A stretch of DNA of 33,201 nt from Methylobacterium variabile (GTDB taxonomy: Bacteria > Pseudomonadota > Alphaproteobacteria > Rhizobiales > Beijerinckiaceae). The stretch is taken from the NCBI RefSeq assembly GCF_001043975.1, contig NZ_LABY01000167.1:1-33201 (forward strand). The letters run 5' to 3'. The first letter of the stretch is position 1. Each line of letters begins with the position of its first letter. The translations under genes and the position numbers were made by a program. The notes under the pieces were generated by a model. That model made no database searches and was not told where the DNA came from. It saw only the letters and a list, made by a program, of their open reading frames with translations. Shown here piece by piece: positions 1 to 7,167 of the stretch.

Positions 1-27
1 TGGGCTCGTGTATGAAAATAAGAGCCA
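1..27. other. Adapter-like contig end
   Basis: The first bases read TGGGCTCG, then TGTAT, then ATAAGAG and CAG. In this order they match pieces of the Illumina Nextera read-2 transposase adapter, with a short deletion, a four-base insertion and one substitution. In the reading frame of the kinase that follows, this stretch has TGA at 13-15 and TAA at 19-21, so it cannot be natural coding sequence of that gene. It is best read as residual adapter or low-quality read end. Confidence 0.55.
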
Positions 28-1230
28 GCGCTGGAGCAGCGCGTCGCCGAGCGCACCGCCGAGCTGATGCGGGCCGAGGAGGCGCTGCGCCAGTCGCAGA
101 AGATGGAGGCGGTGGGCCAGCTCACCGGGGGGCTGGCCCACGACTTCAACAACCTGCTCGCCGGCATCTCGGGCTCGCTCGAGCTGATACAGACCCGCAT
201 CGGCCAGGGCCGTCTCGGGGAGGTCGACCGCTACGTCGATGCGGCGCAGGGAGCGGCCAGGCGCGCCGCGGCGCTGACCCACCGCCTCCTCGCCTTCTCG
301 CGGCGCCAGACGCTCGACCCGCGGCCCACCGACGTCAACCACCTGGTGGCCGGGATGGAGGAGCTGATCCGGCGCACCGTCGGTCCCGCGATCGCGATCG
401 CGACGGACGGACCGACGGACCTCTGGACCGTCCTCGTCGATCCGCCGCAGCTCGAGAACGCGCTGCTCAACCTCTGCCTCAACGCCCGCGACGCCATGCC
501 GGAGGGCGGGCGGATCGCCATCGAGGCCTCCAACCACCGCCTCGACGACGCCGCGGCCCGGGAGCACGATCTCCCGCCCGGGGAGTACCTGTGCCTGCGC
601 GTGACCGACACTGGCGGCGGCATGACCCCGGCGGTGATCGCCCGCGCCTTCGACCCGTTCTTCACGACGAAGCCCCTCGGCCAGGGCACGGGCCTCGGCC
701 TGTCGATGATCTACGGCTTCACCAAGCAGTCGGGCGGGCAGGTGCGGATCACCTCCGAGGTCGGCCGCGGCACCGCCGTGGCGCTCTACCTGCCGCGGCA
801 CCACGGCACCTCCGAGGCGCAGGCCGCGCACGCGACCCCGGCGGACGCGCCCCGGGCGGAGCAGGGCGAGACCGTGCTGATCGTCGACGACGAGCCGACC
901 GTGCGGATGCTGGTGGCCGAGGTGCTGGAGGATCTCGGCTACACCGCCATCGAGGCGGCTGACGGCGCGGCGGGCCTGAGGGTGCTGCAATCCGGCGCGC
1001 GCATCGACCTGCTCGTCACCGATGTCGGCCTGCCGGGGGGCATGAACGGCCGCCAGATGGCCGATGCCGGGCGGGGATGGCGGCCGGACCTAAAGGTGCT
1101 GTTCATCACCGGCTACGCCGAGAACGCGGCGCTCGGCACCGGGCGGCTCGCGCCCGGCACCGCGGTGCTGACCAAGCCGTTCGCCGTCGAGGCCCTGGCC
1201 ACACGCATCCGGGAGATGCTCGCCCAATGA
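28..1230 (+). CDS. Hybrid sensor histidine kinase, 5' truncated
   Basis: C-terminal part of a hybrid histidine kinase that autophosphorylates on His and passes phosphate to its own receiver domain. The frame opens with a LEQRVAERTAEL-type linker, which normally joins a PAS or sensor domain to the kinase core; the sensor part is missing because the contig starts here. The first ATG is at 67. Counting from it, the H-box GLAHDFNN places the phospho-His at 25. An N-box (LCLNARDAMPEGG), a G1 box (DTGGGM) and a G2 box (GTGLGLSM) follow. The receiver domain covers about 268-385 with the acid pair D274/D275, phospho-acceptor D319 (LLVTDVGLP) and K370. The HDFNN variant is common in PAS hybrid kinases of Methylobacterium and Rhizobium. 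Input signal and partner regulator are unknown. A strong hairpin follows the stop. Confidence 0.9.
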   Translation, partial: ALEQRVAERTAELMRAEEALRQSQKMEAVGQLTGGLAHDFNNLLAGISGSLELIQTRIGQGRLGEVDRYVDAAQGAARRAAALTHRLLAFSRRQTLDPRPTDVNHLVAGMEELIRRTVGPAIAIATDGPTDLWTVLVDPPQLENALLNLCLNARDAMPEGGRIAIEASNHRLDDAAAREHDLPPGEYLCLRVTDTGGGMTPAVIARAFDPFFTTKPLGQGTGLGLSMIYGFTKQSGGQVRITSEVGRGTAVALYLPRHHGTSEAQAAHATPADAPRAEQGETVLIVDDEPTVRMLVAEVLEDLGYTAIEAADGAAGLRVLQSGARIDLLVTDVGLPGGMNGRQMADAGRGWRPDLKVLFITGYAENAALGTGRLAPGTAVLTKPFAVEALATRIREMLAQ

Positions 1231-1242
1231 GGTGTCATACCG

Positions 1243-1276
1243 CCGCGCCGCCGAACGGACTCGTTCGGCGGCGCGG
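1243..1276. terminator. Perfect 14-bp hairpin after kinase gene
   Basis: CCGCGCCGCCGAAC at 1243-1256 is the exact reverse complement of 1263-1276, with a six-base loop, 12 nt after the kinase stop codon. There is no T-run, so this is a likely but not classical terminator. It is the first of three adjacent hairpins. Confidence 0.6.
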
Positions 1277-1295
1277 GCTCAAACCCGAACGGGCG

Positions 1296-1363
1296 CCGGC
1301 GCAAAGTCCCCGCCTGTGACTTTGCGCCGGACGCTTTCGGATCGAAGCGTCGATGCGAAAGCG
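1296..1363. repeat. Two further strong hairpins in the 1231-1488 gap
   Basis: The 258-bp gap between the kinase and the chemoreceptor holds no credible gene. It is dense in inverted repeats. CCGGCGCAAAGT at 1296-1307 pairs perfectly with 1319-1330. CGCTTTCG at 1332-1339 pairs with 1356-1363, and inside it ATCGA pairs with TCGAT around an AGCG loop, separated by one G-G mismatch. Smaller repeats follow (CCGGG/CCCGG near 1417-1432). This could be a double terminator, a structured 5' leader of the chemoreceptor, or a small RNA. I see no conserved RNA family. Confidence 0.5.
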
Positions 1364-1488
1364 CGCTGGTGTCAGTCCCTGCGACGATCCGCCTGGCGAG
1401 ACTGGCGGACCGGCAGCCCGGGCGATACCCGGCATTAAAGGCCGCCGTGGTTCAAGGATGGAAGGCCCGCGATCCCCTGGGACACGAC

Positions 1489-3447
1489 ATGTTCGCCTCC
1501 GCCCGGCGCTCCAGTGCAGCCGCCAAGCTGGACGCCATCGAGCGTTCGCAGGCCACCGTCGCGTTCGACCTCGACGGTCAGTTGATCGAGGCCAACGAGA
1601 ACTTCCTGCGGCTGATGGGCTACCGCCTCGACGAGGTGCGCGGCCGCCACCACCGCCTGTTCGTCGATCCGGCCGAGGCGGCCGACCCGGCCTACGCGGC
1701 GTTCTGGGCGGCCCTGCGCCGGGGCGAGCTCCAGAGCGCCGAGTATCGCCGCCTCGCCAAGGGCGGGCGCGAGGTCTGGATCCGCGCCAGCTACAACCCG
1801 GTGCTCGACGGCCGCGGCCGGCCGATCCGGGTCGTGACGTGCGCCCTCGACGTCACCGCCGAGAAGCAGGCGGCGACCGATGCCGCCGGCCAGATCACCG
1901 CCATCAACCGCTCGCAAGCGGTGATCCACTTCGCCCCCGACGGGACGATCCTGGACGCCAACCCGCACTTCCTCGCCGCGATGGGCTACTCCCTCGACGA
2001 GGTGAGGGGGCGCAACCACCGCATGTTCGTGAGCGACGAGCAGGCGGCCTCGGCGGAGTACCGCGAGTTCTGGGCGCGCCTCGCCCGGGGCGAGTACCAT
2101 TCGGGCGAGTTCAAGCGGCGGGCCAGCGGCGGCGACGAGGTCTGGATCCAGGCGACCTACAACCCGATCCTCGACGCGGGCGGGCGCACGCTCAAGATCG
2201 TGAAGTACGCCAGCGACATCACGGCCGCCAAGCAGCACGCCGCCGACACGGCCGGCAAGATCGAGGCGGCGCTCCGCTCGCAGGCGGTGATCGAGTTCGA
2301 CATGGACGGCCTCGTCCTCGACGCCAACGGCCATTTCCTGAAGGCCATGGGCTATGCCCTCGACGAGATCGTCGGCCAGCACCACCGCCTGTTCGTGTCT
2401 CCCGACTACGCGGCGAGCCAGAGCTACGCCGAGTTCTGGGAGTCCTTACGCGCCGGGCGCTACGCCGCGGCGGTGTACCAGCGGGTCGGCAAGGGCGGCC
2501 GGGAGGTGTGGATCCAGGCCACCTACACGCCCGTCCTCGACCTGAACGGGCGTCCCAGCAAGGTGATCAAGTTCGCCACCGACGTCACCCACAGCATGAG
2601 CGTGCGGGCGCGGGCGATCGCGGCGGCCGAGCAGACCCTGACGCGGGTCCAGGCGGTGTCGGCCGCCTCCGAGGAGATGCACCGGACCTCGGTGTCGATC
2701 GCGAACCGGATGGGTCAGTCGCGCCAGGCCGTCGACGAGATCCAGGACCGCATGGGCGCGGCGGGCGCGGCGACCGAGCGGCTCGACCAGGCCGCCCAGG
2801 CGATGAACGGGGTGGTCGACGCGATCACCGCGATCGCCGACCAGATCAACCTGCTCGCGCTCAACGCGACCATCGAGGCGGCGCGGGCCGGCGCCGCGGG
2901 CCGGGGCTTCGCGGTCGTCGCCGCCGAGGTGAAGAACCTCGCCGGCCAGGCCCGGGCGGCGACGGGGCGGATCTCCGGCGAGATCGGCGCCATGCAGACG
3001 GTGTCGCGGGAGGTCGCCGAGGCCCTGGGCTCGATCCGCGGCGCGGTCGACGCCGTGCAGGGCTTCATCGCCGAGACGACCGCGGCGAGCGAGCACCAGC
3101 GCAGCACGACCGGCGACGTCAGCACCAACGTGCAGACCACCGCCGCGGGCGTCGCGGACATCGCCCGCGGCCTCGACGACTGGCTGGTCGGCATCGAGGA
3201 GCGGCGTGTCGAGGAGCGGGTGCGAACCTCGATGCCCGCCCGGGTCACGCTGCCCGAGGGCTCCGGGCCGGTCGACGCGATGGCGTGCGTCGTGCTCAAC
3301 CTCTCCGCTTCCGGCGCCAAGCTCGCGCTCGAGCGCCCGGTCCGGCTGCCGAGCCGCATCCTGCTCCACGTCGAGGGCGGCCCGGCACGCGCCTGCGAGA
3401 TCGTGCGCCAGCACGGCGTGGAGATCGGCGTGCGGTTCACGGATTGA
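1489..3447 (+). CDS. Soluble chemoreceptor: PAS-PAS-PAS-MA-PilZ
   Basis: Predicted cytoplasmic methyl-accepting chemotaxis protein of 652 aa with no signal peptide or membrane segment. Three PAS domains lie at about 18-125, 140-247 and 262-369. They are tandem copies with an exact 122-residue period: the RSQ triplet recurs at 19, 141 and 263, and the H-R-L/M-F-V motif recurs in each. The MA signalling hairpin spans about 375-565, with the tip EAARAGAAGRGFAVVAAEV near 463. Ala469 sits where receptors normally have Glu. A C-terminal PilZ domain (571-652) keeps both c-di-GMP signatures: RRVEER at 572-577 and NLSASG at 604-609. The layout recalls BdlA (PAS-PAS-MA) of Pseudomonas with PilZ added. 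The start at 1489 is chosen because the frame becomes family-like just after it; upstream in-frame ATGs encode only hairpin sequence. Role: coupling redox or ligand sensing and c-di-GMP to CheA/CheW, by inference. Confidence 0.92.
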   Translation: MFASARRSSAAAKLDAIERSQATVAFDLDGQLIEANENFLRLMGYRLDEVRGRHHRLFVDPAEAADPAYAAFWAALRRGELQSAEYRRLAKGGREVWIRASYNPVLDGRGRPIRVVTCALDVTAEKQAATDAAGQITAINRSQAVIHFAPDGTILDANPHFLAAMGYSLDEVRGRNHRMFVSDEQAASAEYREFWARLARGEYHSGEFKRRASGGDEVWIQATYNPILDAGGRTLKIVKYASDITAAKQHAADTAGKIEAALRSQAVIEFDMDGLVLDANGHFLKAMGYALDEIVGQHHRLFVSPDYAASQSYAEFWESLRAGRYAAAVYQRVGKGGREVWIQATYTPVLDLNGRPSKVIKFATDVTHSMSVRARAIAAAEQTLTRVQAVSAASEEMHRTSVSIANRMGQSRQAVDEIQDRMGAAGAATERLDQAAQAMNGVVDAITAIADQINLLALNATIEAARAGAAGRGFAVVAAEVKNLAGQARAATGRISGEIGAMQTVSREVAEALGSIRGAVDAVQGFIAETTAASEHQRSTTGDVSTNVQTTAAGVADIARGLDDWLVGIEERRVEERVRTSMPARVTLPEGSGPVDAMACVVLNLSASGAKLALERPVRLPSRILLHVEGGPARACEIVRQHGVEIGVRFTD

Positions 3448-3471
3448 GGCCGGTCGGACCGGCACCGGATG

Positions 3472-3487
3472 GTTTCCTGCGGGAAAC
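3472..3487 (+). terminator. Small hairpin after chemoreceptor gene
   Basis: GTTTCC at 3472-3477 pairs with GGAAAC at 3482-3487 around a TGCG loop, followed by the AT-rich TATATCTTT. It lies 25 nt past the chemoreceptor stop and is a plausible weak intrinsic terminator. The rest of the 3448-3616 gap holds only the Shine-Dalgarno AGGGAG of the next gene. Confidence 0.4.
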
Positions 3488-3616
3488 TATATCTTTAGCC
3501 AGCTTACAAGGTCCGCTCTCTCCCCGGTGCAGTGGCACGCGCCGGGAAAACGTGCTTGCTCCCGGCGGGTCCTCCGGACCCTCAAGATCTAACAACCTTC
3601 GCCAGGGAGCGACCCG

Positions 3617-4903
3617 ATGACCCCGTCTACCCGCGATGCGGTGGCGGTGGAGGATGCCAGCCTCACCGCCTTCTACCGCGACATGACCCCGCCCGAGCGC
3701 CACACCTTCTGGGCCTGCGCCGCCGGCTGGGCCCTCGACGGCATGGACTTCATGATCTACCCGCTGGTGATCGGCACGATCATCAAGCTGTGGAGCGTCG
3801 ATGCCGGCACCGCCGGGCTCGCCGCCACCGTGACGCTGCTCGCCTCGGCGCTGGGCGGCTGGCTCGCCGGCTACCTCGCCGACCGGATCGGCCGGGTGCT
3901 GACGCTGCAGATCACCATCCTGTGGTTCTCGTTCTTCTCCCTGGTCTGCGCCTTCGCGCAGGACTTCTCGCAGCTCCTGATCGCGCGGGCGCTGCTCGGC
4001 CTGGGCTTCGGCGGCGAGTGGGCGGCGGGCGCCGTGCTGATGGGCGAGACCATCCGGGCGCAGTATCGCGGCCGGGCCGTCGGCTCGGTGCAGTCGGGCT
4101 GGGCCATCGGCTGGGGCATGGCGGTGCTGGCGCAAGCGATCCTGTTCTCGGTGCTGCCGCCCGAGACCGCCTGGCGCTGGATGTTCGTGATCGGCGCCGC
4201 GCCTGCCCTCCTCGTCTTCTACCTGCGCCGGTACGTCGAGGAGCCGAAGGTCGCCGTCGAGTCCCGGGCCCGGGCCGCCGCCACCGGCGACCGTCCGGCG
4301 ATCTGGGAGATCTTCTCCGGTCCGATGCTGCGCACCACGCTCCTCGCCTCGCTGATGTCGGCGGGCTGCCAGGGCGGCTACTACGCCATCACCACCTGGC
4401 TGCCGCGCTTCCTCACCACCGAGCGCGGCCTCTCGATCGTCTCCTCCACCGGCTACCTCGCCGCCCTGATCGTCGGATCCTTTGCCGGCTATCTCGCTGG
4501 GGCCTGGCTCGCCGACCGCCTCGGCCGGCGGCCCCTCTTCCTGATCTTCTCGCTCGGCGCGATCGCGGTGATCCTGGTCTACACCCAGGTCCCGCTCTCC
4601 AACGCGGTCCTGTGGGTGCTGGGCTTCCCGCTCGGCTTCTTCGCCTCGGGCTACTTCTCCGGCATGGGCGCCTTCCTGACCGAGCTCTACCCGACGCGCC
4701 TGCGCGGCTCGGGGCAGGGCTTCTGCTACAATTTCGGCCGCGGCATCGGCGCCCTGTTCCCGGCCCTCGTCGGCTACCTCTCGGCCGGCATGAGCCTGGC
4801 GAGCGCCATCGCGATCTTCGCGGCCGCCGCCTACGGGGTGTTCTTCCTCACGGCCTACGCCCTGCCGGAAACCCGCGGAAAGGTGCTGCACGCCGATGCC
4901 TGA
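3617..4903 (+). CDS. MFS transporter (organic/aromatic acid:H+ symporter type)
   Basis: A 428-aa, 12-helix major facilitator superfamily carrier of the inner membrane. The loop between helices 2 and 3 has the MFS signature G-x-L-A-D-R-x-G-R (GYLADRIGRV), repeated in the second half as GAWLADRLGRRP. DGMD in helix 1 and the E-L-Y-P-T-R-L-R motif before helix 10 fit the sialate / aromatic acid:H+ symporter group. A good Shine-Dalgarno (AGGGAG) lies 8 nt upstream of ATG 3617. The gene overlaps the next one by 8 nt, so the two are probably co-translated, and the substrate is probably what the amidohydrolase acts on or a precursor. Exact substrate cannot be read from sequence; a carboxylic or aromatic acid is an inference. 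Confidence 0.88.
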   Translation: MTPSTRDAVAVEDASLTAFYRDMTPPERHTFWACAAGWALDGMDFMIYPLVIGTIIKLWSVDAGTAGLAATVTLLASALGGWLAGYLADRIGRVLTLQITILWFSFFSLVCAFAQDFSQLLIARALLGLGFGGEWAAGAVLMGETIRAQYRGRAVGSVQSGWAIGWGMAVLAQAILFSVLPPETAWRWMFVIGAAPALLVFYLRRYVEEPKVAVESRARAAATGDRPAIWEIFSGPMLRTTLLASLMSAGCQGGYYAITTWLPRFLTTERGLSIVSSTGYLAALIVGSFAGYLAGAWLADRLGRRPLFLIFSLGAIAVILVYTQVPLSNAVLWVLGFPLGFFASGYFSGMGAFLTELYPTRLRGSGQGFCYNFGRGIGALFPALVGYLSAGMSLASAIAIFAAAAYGVFFLTAYALPETRGKVLHADA

Positions 4904-5762
4904 GATCCGCGACTGTCCCGGCCCGGCCCCGCACCCGCGGGGTCCCACCCGCTTCACCGTGCCGGCGGGCGCGGTCGACACCCACGCCCACGTGATCGGG
5001 CTGCCGCCGGCCTACCCCTTCGTGGCGGAGCGCAGCTACACGCCGCCGGAGGCGACGCCGTCCGCCTATCTTGGCATGCTCGACGCCACCGGCATGACGC
5101 ACGGCGTGCTGATCCAGGTCAGCGTCCACGGCACCGACAACCGGCTGATGCTGGAGACGCTGCGGGTGCATCCGCGGCGCCTGCGCGGCATCGCGGTCAT
5201 CCCGCTCGGGCTGCCCGAGTCCGAGCTGGCGGCGCTGAAGGAGGCGGGCGTGGTGGGCCTTCGCCTCAACGTGCTGTACGGCGGGGGAGTCGGGTTCGAG
5301 ACAGTGGAGGCCTACGGGGCCCTGTGCCGCGAGATGGGCTGGCACCTCCAGTTCCTCATCGACGCCCGCGCCCTGCCGCCGCTGGCCGGGCGCCTTGCCC
5401 GGCTGCCGGTGCCGTTCTGCGTCGACCACATGGGCCATTTCCCGACCTCCTGCGGGGTCGGGGACGAGGGCTTCCGCACCCTGGTGTCGCTCGTGCGCGA
5501 CGGCGCCTGGGTCAAGCTCTCGGGCGCCTACCGCAACTCCGTCGCCGGCCCTCCGTTCACCGACACGGTGCCGTTCGCCCGTGCCCTCCACGACGCGGCG
5601 CCGGAGCGCTGCGTCTGGGGCTCGGACTGGCCGCACGTCTCGCATTGGGGCCCGATGATGAATGTCGGCGACCTCCTCGACCTCCTGGCCGAGTGGGTGC
5701 CGGACGAGGCCGACCGGCACCGGGTGCTGGTCGAGAATCCGGCGCGGCTGTACGGGTTCTGA
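4896..5762 (+). CDS. LigI-like amidohydrolase (COG3618 family)
   Basis: A 288-aa TIM-barrel amidohydrolase related to 2-pyrone-4,6-dicarboxylate lactonase (LigI). Visible motifs are D-T-H-A-H with His30 and His32 on strand 1, CVDHMGH with His178 and His181, KLSGAYR, and WGSDWPH with the catalytic-type Asp244, ending in the typical NPARLYGF. Members of COG3618 hydrolyse lactones or related esters of dicarboxylic acids, often without a divalent metal. The ATG lies inside the 3' end of the MFS gene, so translational coupling is likely. Together they look like an uptake-plus-hydrolysis unit for an aromatic-derived dicarboxylate. Closely related proteins act on other sugar or acid lactones, so the family call is firm and the substrate is not. 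Confidence 0.85.
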   Translation: MPEIRDCPGPAPHPRGPTRFTVPAGAVDTHAHVIGLPPAYPFVAERSYTPPEATPSAYLGMLDATGMTHGVLIQVSVHGTDNRLMLETLRVHPRRLRGIAVIPLGLPESELAALKEAGVVGLRLNVLYGGGVGFETVEAYGALCREMGWHLQFLIDARALPPLAGRLARLPVPFCVDHMGHFPTSCGVGDEGFRTLVSLVRDGAWVKLSGAYRNSVAGPPFTDTVPFARALHDAAPERCVWGSDWPHVSHWGPMMNVGDLLDLLAEWVPDEADRHRVLVENPARLYGF

Positions 5763-5820
5763 GATGCGGGTGGGCCGCCGTCGCTTCGCGCGGACGGCCC
5801 ATCGCTGGATGTTCACGCCG

Positions 5821-5852
5821 CCCCTTCCCGGTTGCACTCGTCCGGGAAGGGG
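5821..5852. terminator. Bidirectional terminator between convergent genes
   Basis: CCCCTTCCCGG at 5821-5831 pairs perfectly over 11 bp with 5842-5852 around a 10-nt loop. It sits between the amidohydrolase (plus) and the FAD oxidoreductase (minus) stop codons, and so probably serves both. A second imperfect stem (GGGCCG/CGGCCC) lies at about 5772-5800. Confidence 0.7.
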
Positions 5853-5870
5853 CCCGTACGACGGCAAACC

Positions 5871-7148
5871 TTACAACCGCGGCCAGCCCAGCAGCCGCCC
5901 CGGCGCGAACGGCGCCACCGGCACCGCCGGCGTGCGGCCGGTGGCGAGGTCGGCGACGAGCTGGCCGGTGATCGGGCCGGTCGAGAGGCCGATATGGCCG
6001 TGGCCGAAGGCGAAGATCAGCCCGGGATGGCGCGGCGCGGGGCCGATCACCGGCAACCCGTCCGGGGTCGAGGGGCGCGAGCCGAGCCAGGGCCGGTTGT
6101 CGAGGGGCTGGCCGAGGCGCACGGTGCCGGCGGCCTCCCGGGCGGCGGCCTCGATCTGCCCGTAATCCGGCGGCGCATGGCGGTCGGCGACCTCGACGCC
6201 GGAGAGCACCCGCACCCGGCCCTCGCCCATCGGCGACAGGATCGAGGCGGCGCCGGTGTCGTAGATCGGGCGGGTGAGGGCCGGGCTGCCGGGGTGGAGC
6301 GCGTAGTGCCGGTGGTAGCCGCGCTCGGCCGCGAAGGCGAAGCGGTAGCCGAGCGGCCGGGCGAGCTCGTTCGCCGCCGCCCCCGTCGCCAGCACCACCT
6401 GCCGCGCCCGCAACCGGCCGCCGGGATGGACGACATGCCAGCCGTCCGCCGCCGGCTCGAGGCGGGTCACGGTGGTGCGCAGGCTGCGGCCGCCGAGGCC
6501 GGCAAACAGCCGCTCGCTGGCCTCGACGAGCCCGCCGGGATCGCCGACGGCGCCGGTTTCCGGCAGCAGCATCGCCCGGGCGAAAGGCCGGATCAGCGCC
6601 GGCTCCAGCGCCTGGACGCCGGCGCCGTCGAGGATCTCGAACGGGACGCCGTGATGCGTCAGGATCTCGCGCTCCAGGCTCGCGCCGGCGAAGGCCTCCT
6701 CCGTGCGGTAGAGCTTCACCCAGCCGCATTCGCGCAGGAGGTGGGGCACGCCCGCCCGGTCGGCGAGGCGCCGGTGCTCCGGATAGGCGGCGTTCGTCAG
6801 GGGGGCGAGGGCGTCGGCGGCCCGGCGCCAGGCCGAGGTGCGGGCGCTCGCCAGGAAATGCGCCGCCCAGGGCATCACCCGCAGCAGGTGCAGGTGGCGC
6901 AGGCGCAGGCCCGGATCGGCGTTGCGCAGGTAGGCCGGTAGCTTGCCCCACAGGCCGGGGCTCGACATCGGGAAGATCGAGCCGCGGCTCACCACGCCGG
7001 CATTGCCGTAGGAGGTGCGCGCCCGGGCCTCGCCGGGGTCGCACAGCACCACGTCCCGACCACGGTCCTTGAGGGCGATGGCGGACGACACGCCCACCAT
7101 CCCGCCGCCGACCACCACGATGTCGGCCGTCATCTCGTCCTGCTGCAT
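5871..7148 (-). CDS. DadA-like FAD-dependent amino acid oxidoreductase
   Basis: A 425-aa FAD-binding oxidoreductase of the DAO/DadA superfamily (D-amino acid dehydrogenase group). The dinucleotide-binding GGGMVG follows a hydrophobic strand at residues about 10-20. The second FAD signature ARQVVLATGAAANELA and the C-terminal GLPVIGPAPRHPGLIFAFGHGHIGLS are typical of DadA-type enzymes. Such enzymes oxidise D-amino acids or N-substituted glycine-type substrates to the keto acid and ammonia or amine, passing electrons to quinone. Start 7148 is used; ATG 7133 (MTADIVVVGGG) has a better AGGA upstream and is an equally good choice. It follows the M20 gene by 19 nt on the same strand, so the two are probably an operon for nitrogen-compound use. 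Exact substrate unknown. Confidence 0.85.
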   Translation of the reverse strand: MQQDEMTADIVVVGGGMVGVSSAIALKDRGRDVVLCDPGEARARTSYGNAGVVSRGSIFPMSSPGLWGKLPAYLRNADPGLRLRHLHLLRVMPWAAHFLASARTSAWRRAADALAPLTNAAYPEHRRLADRAGVPHLLRECGWVKLYRTEEAFAGASLEREILTHHGVPFEILDGAGVQALEPALIRPFARAMLLPETGAVGDPGGLVEASERLFAGLGGRSLRTTVTRLEPAADGWHVVHPGGRLRARQVVLATGAAANELARPLGYRFAFAAERGYHRHYALHPGSPALTRPIYDTGAASILSPMGEGRVRVLSGVEVADRHAPPDYGQIEAAAREAAGTVRLGQPLDNRPWLGSRPSTPDGLPVIGPAPRHPGLIFAFGHGHIGLSTGPITGQLVADLATGRTPAVPVAPFAPGRLLGWPRL

Positions 7149-7167
7149 CGATGCGTTCTCGTGTCGG

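Noticed and set aside
1353..3620. A 755-codon frame overlapping the chemoreceptor in another phase
   Set aside because: The translation is low-complexity Arg/Gly/Pro; the PAS-MA-PilZ frame explains the region.
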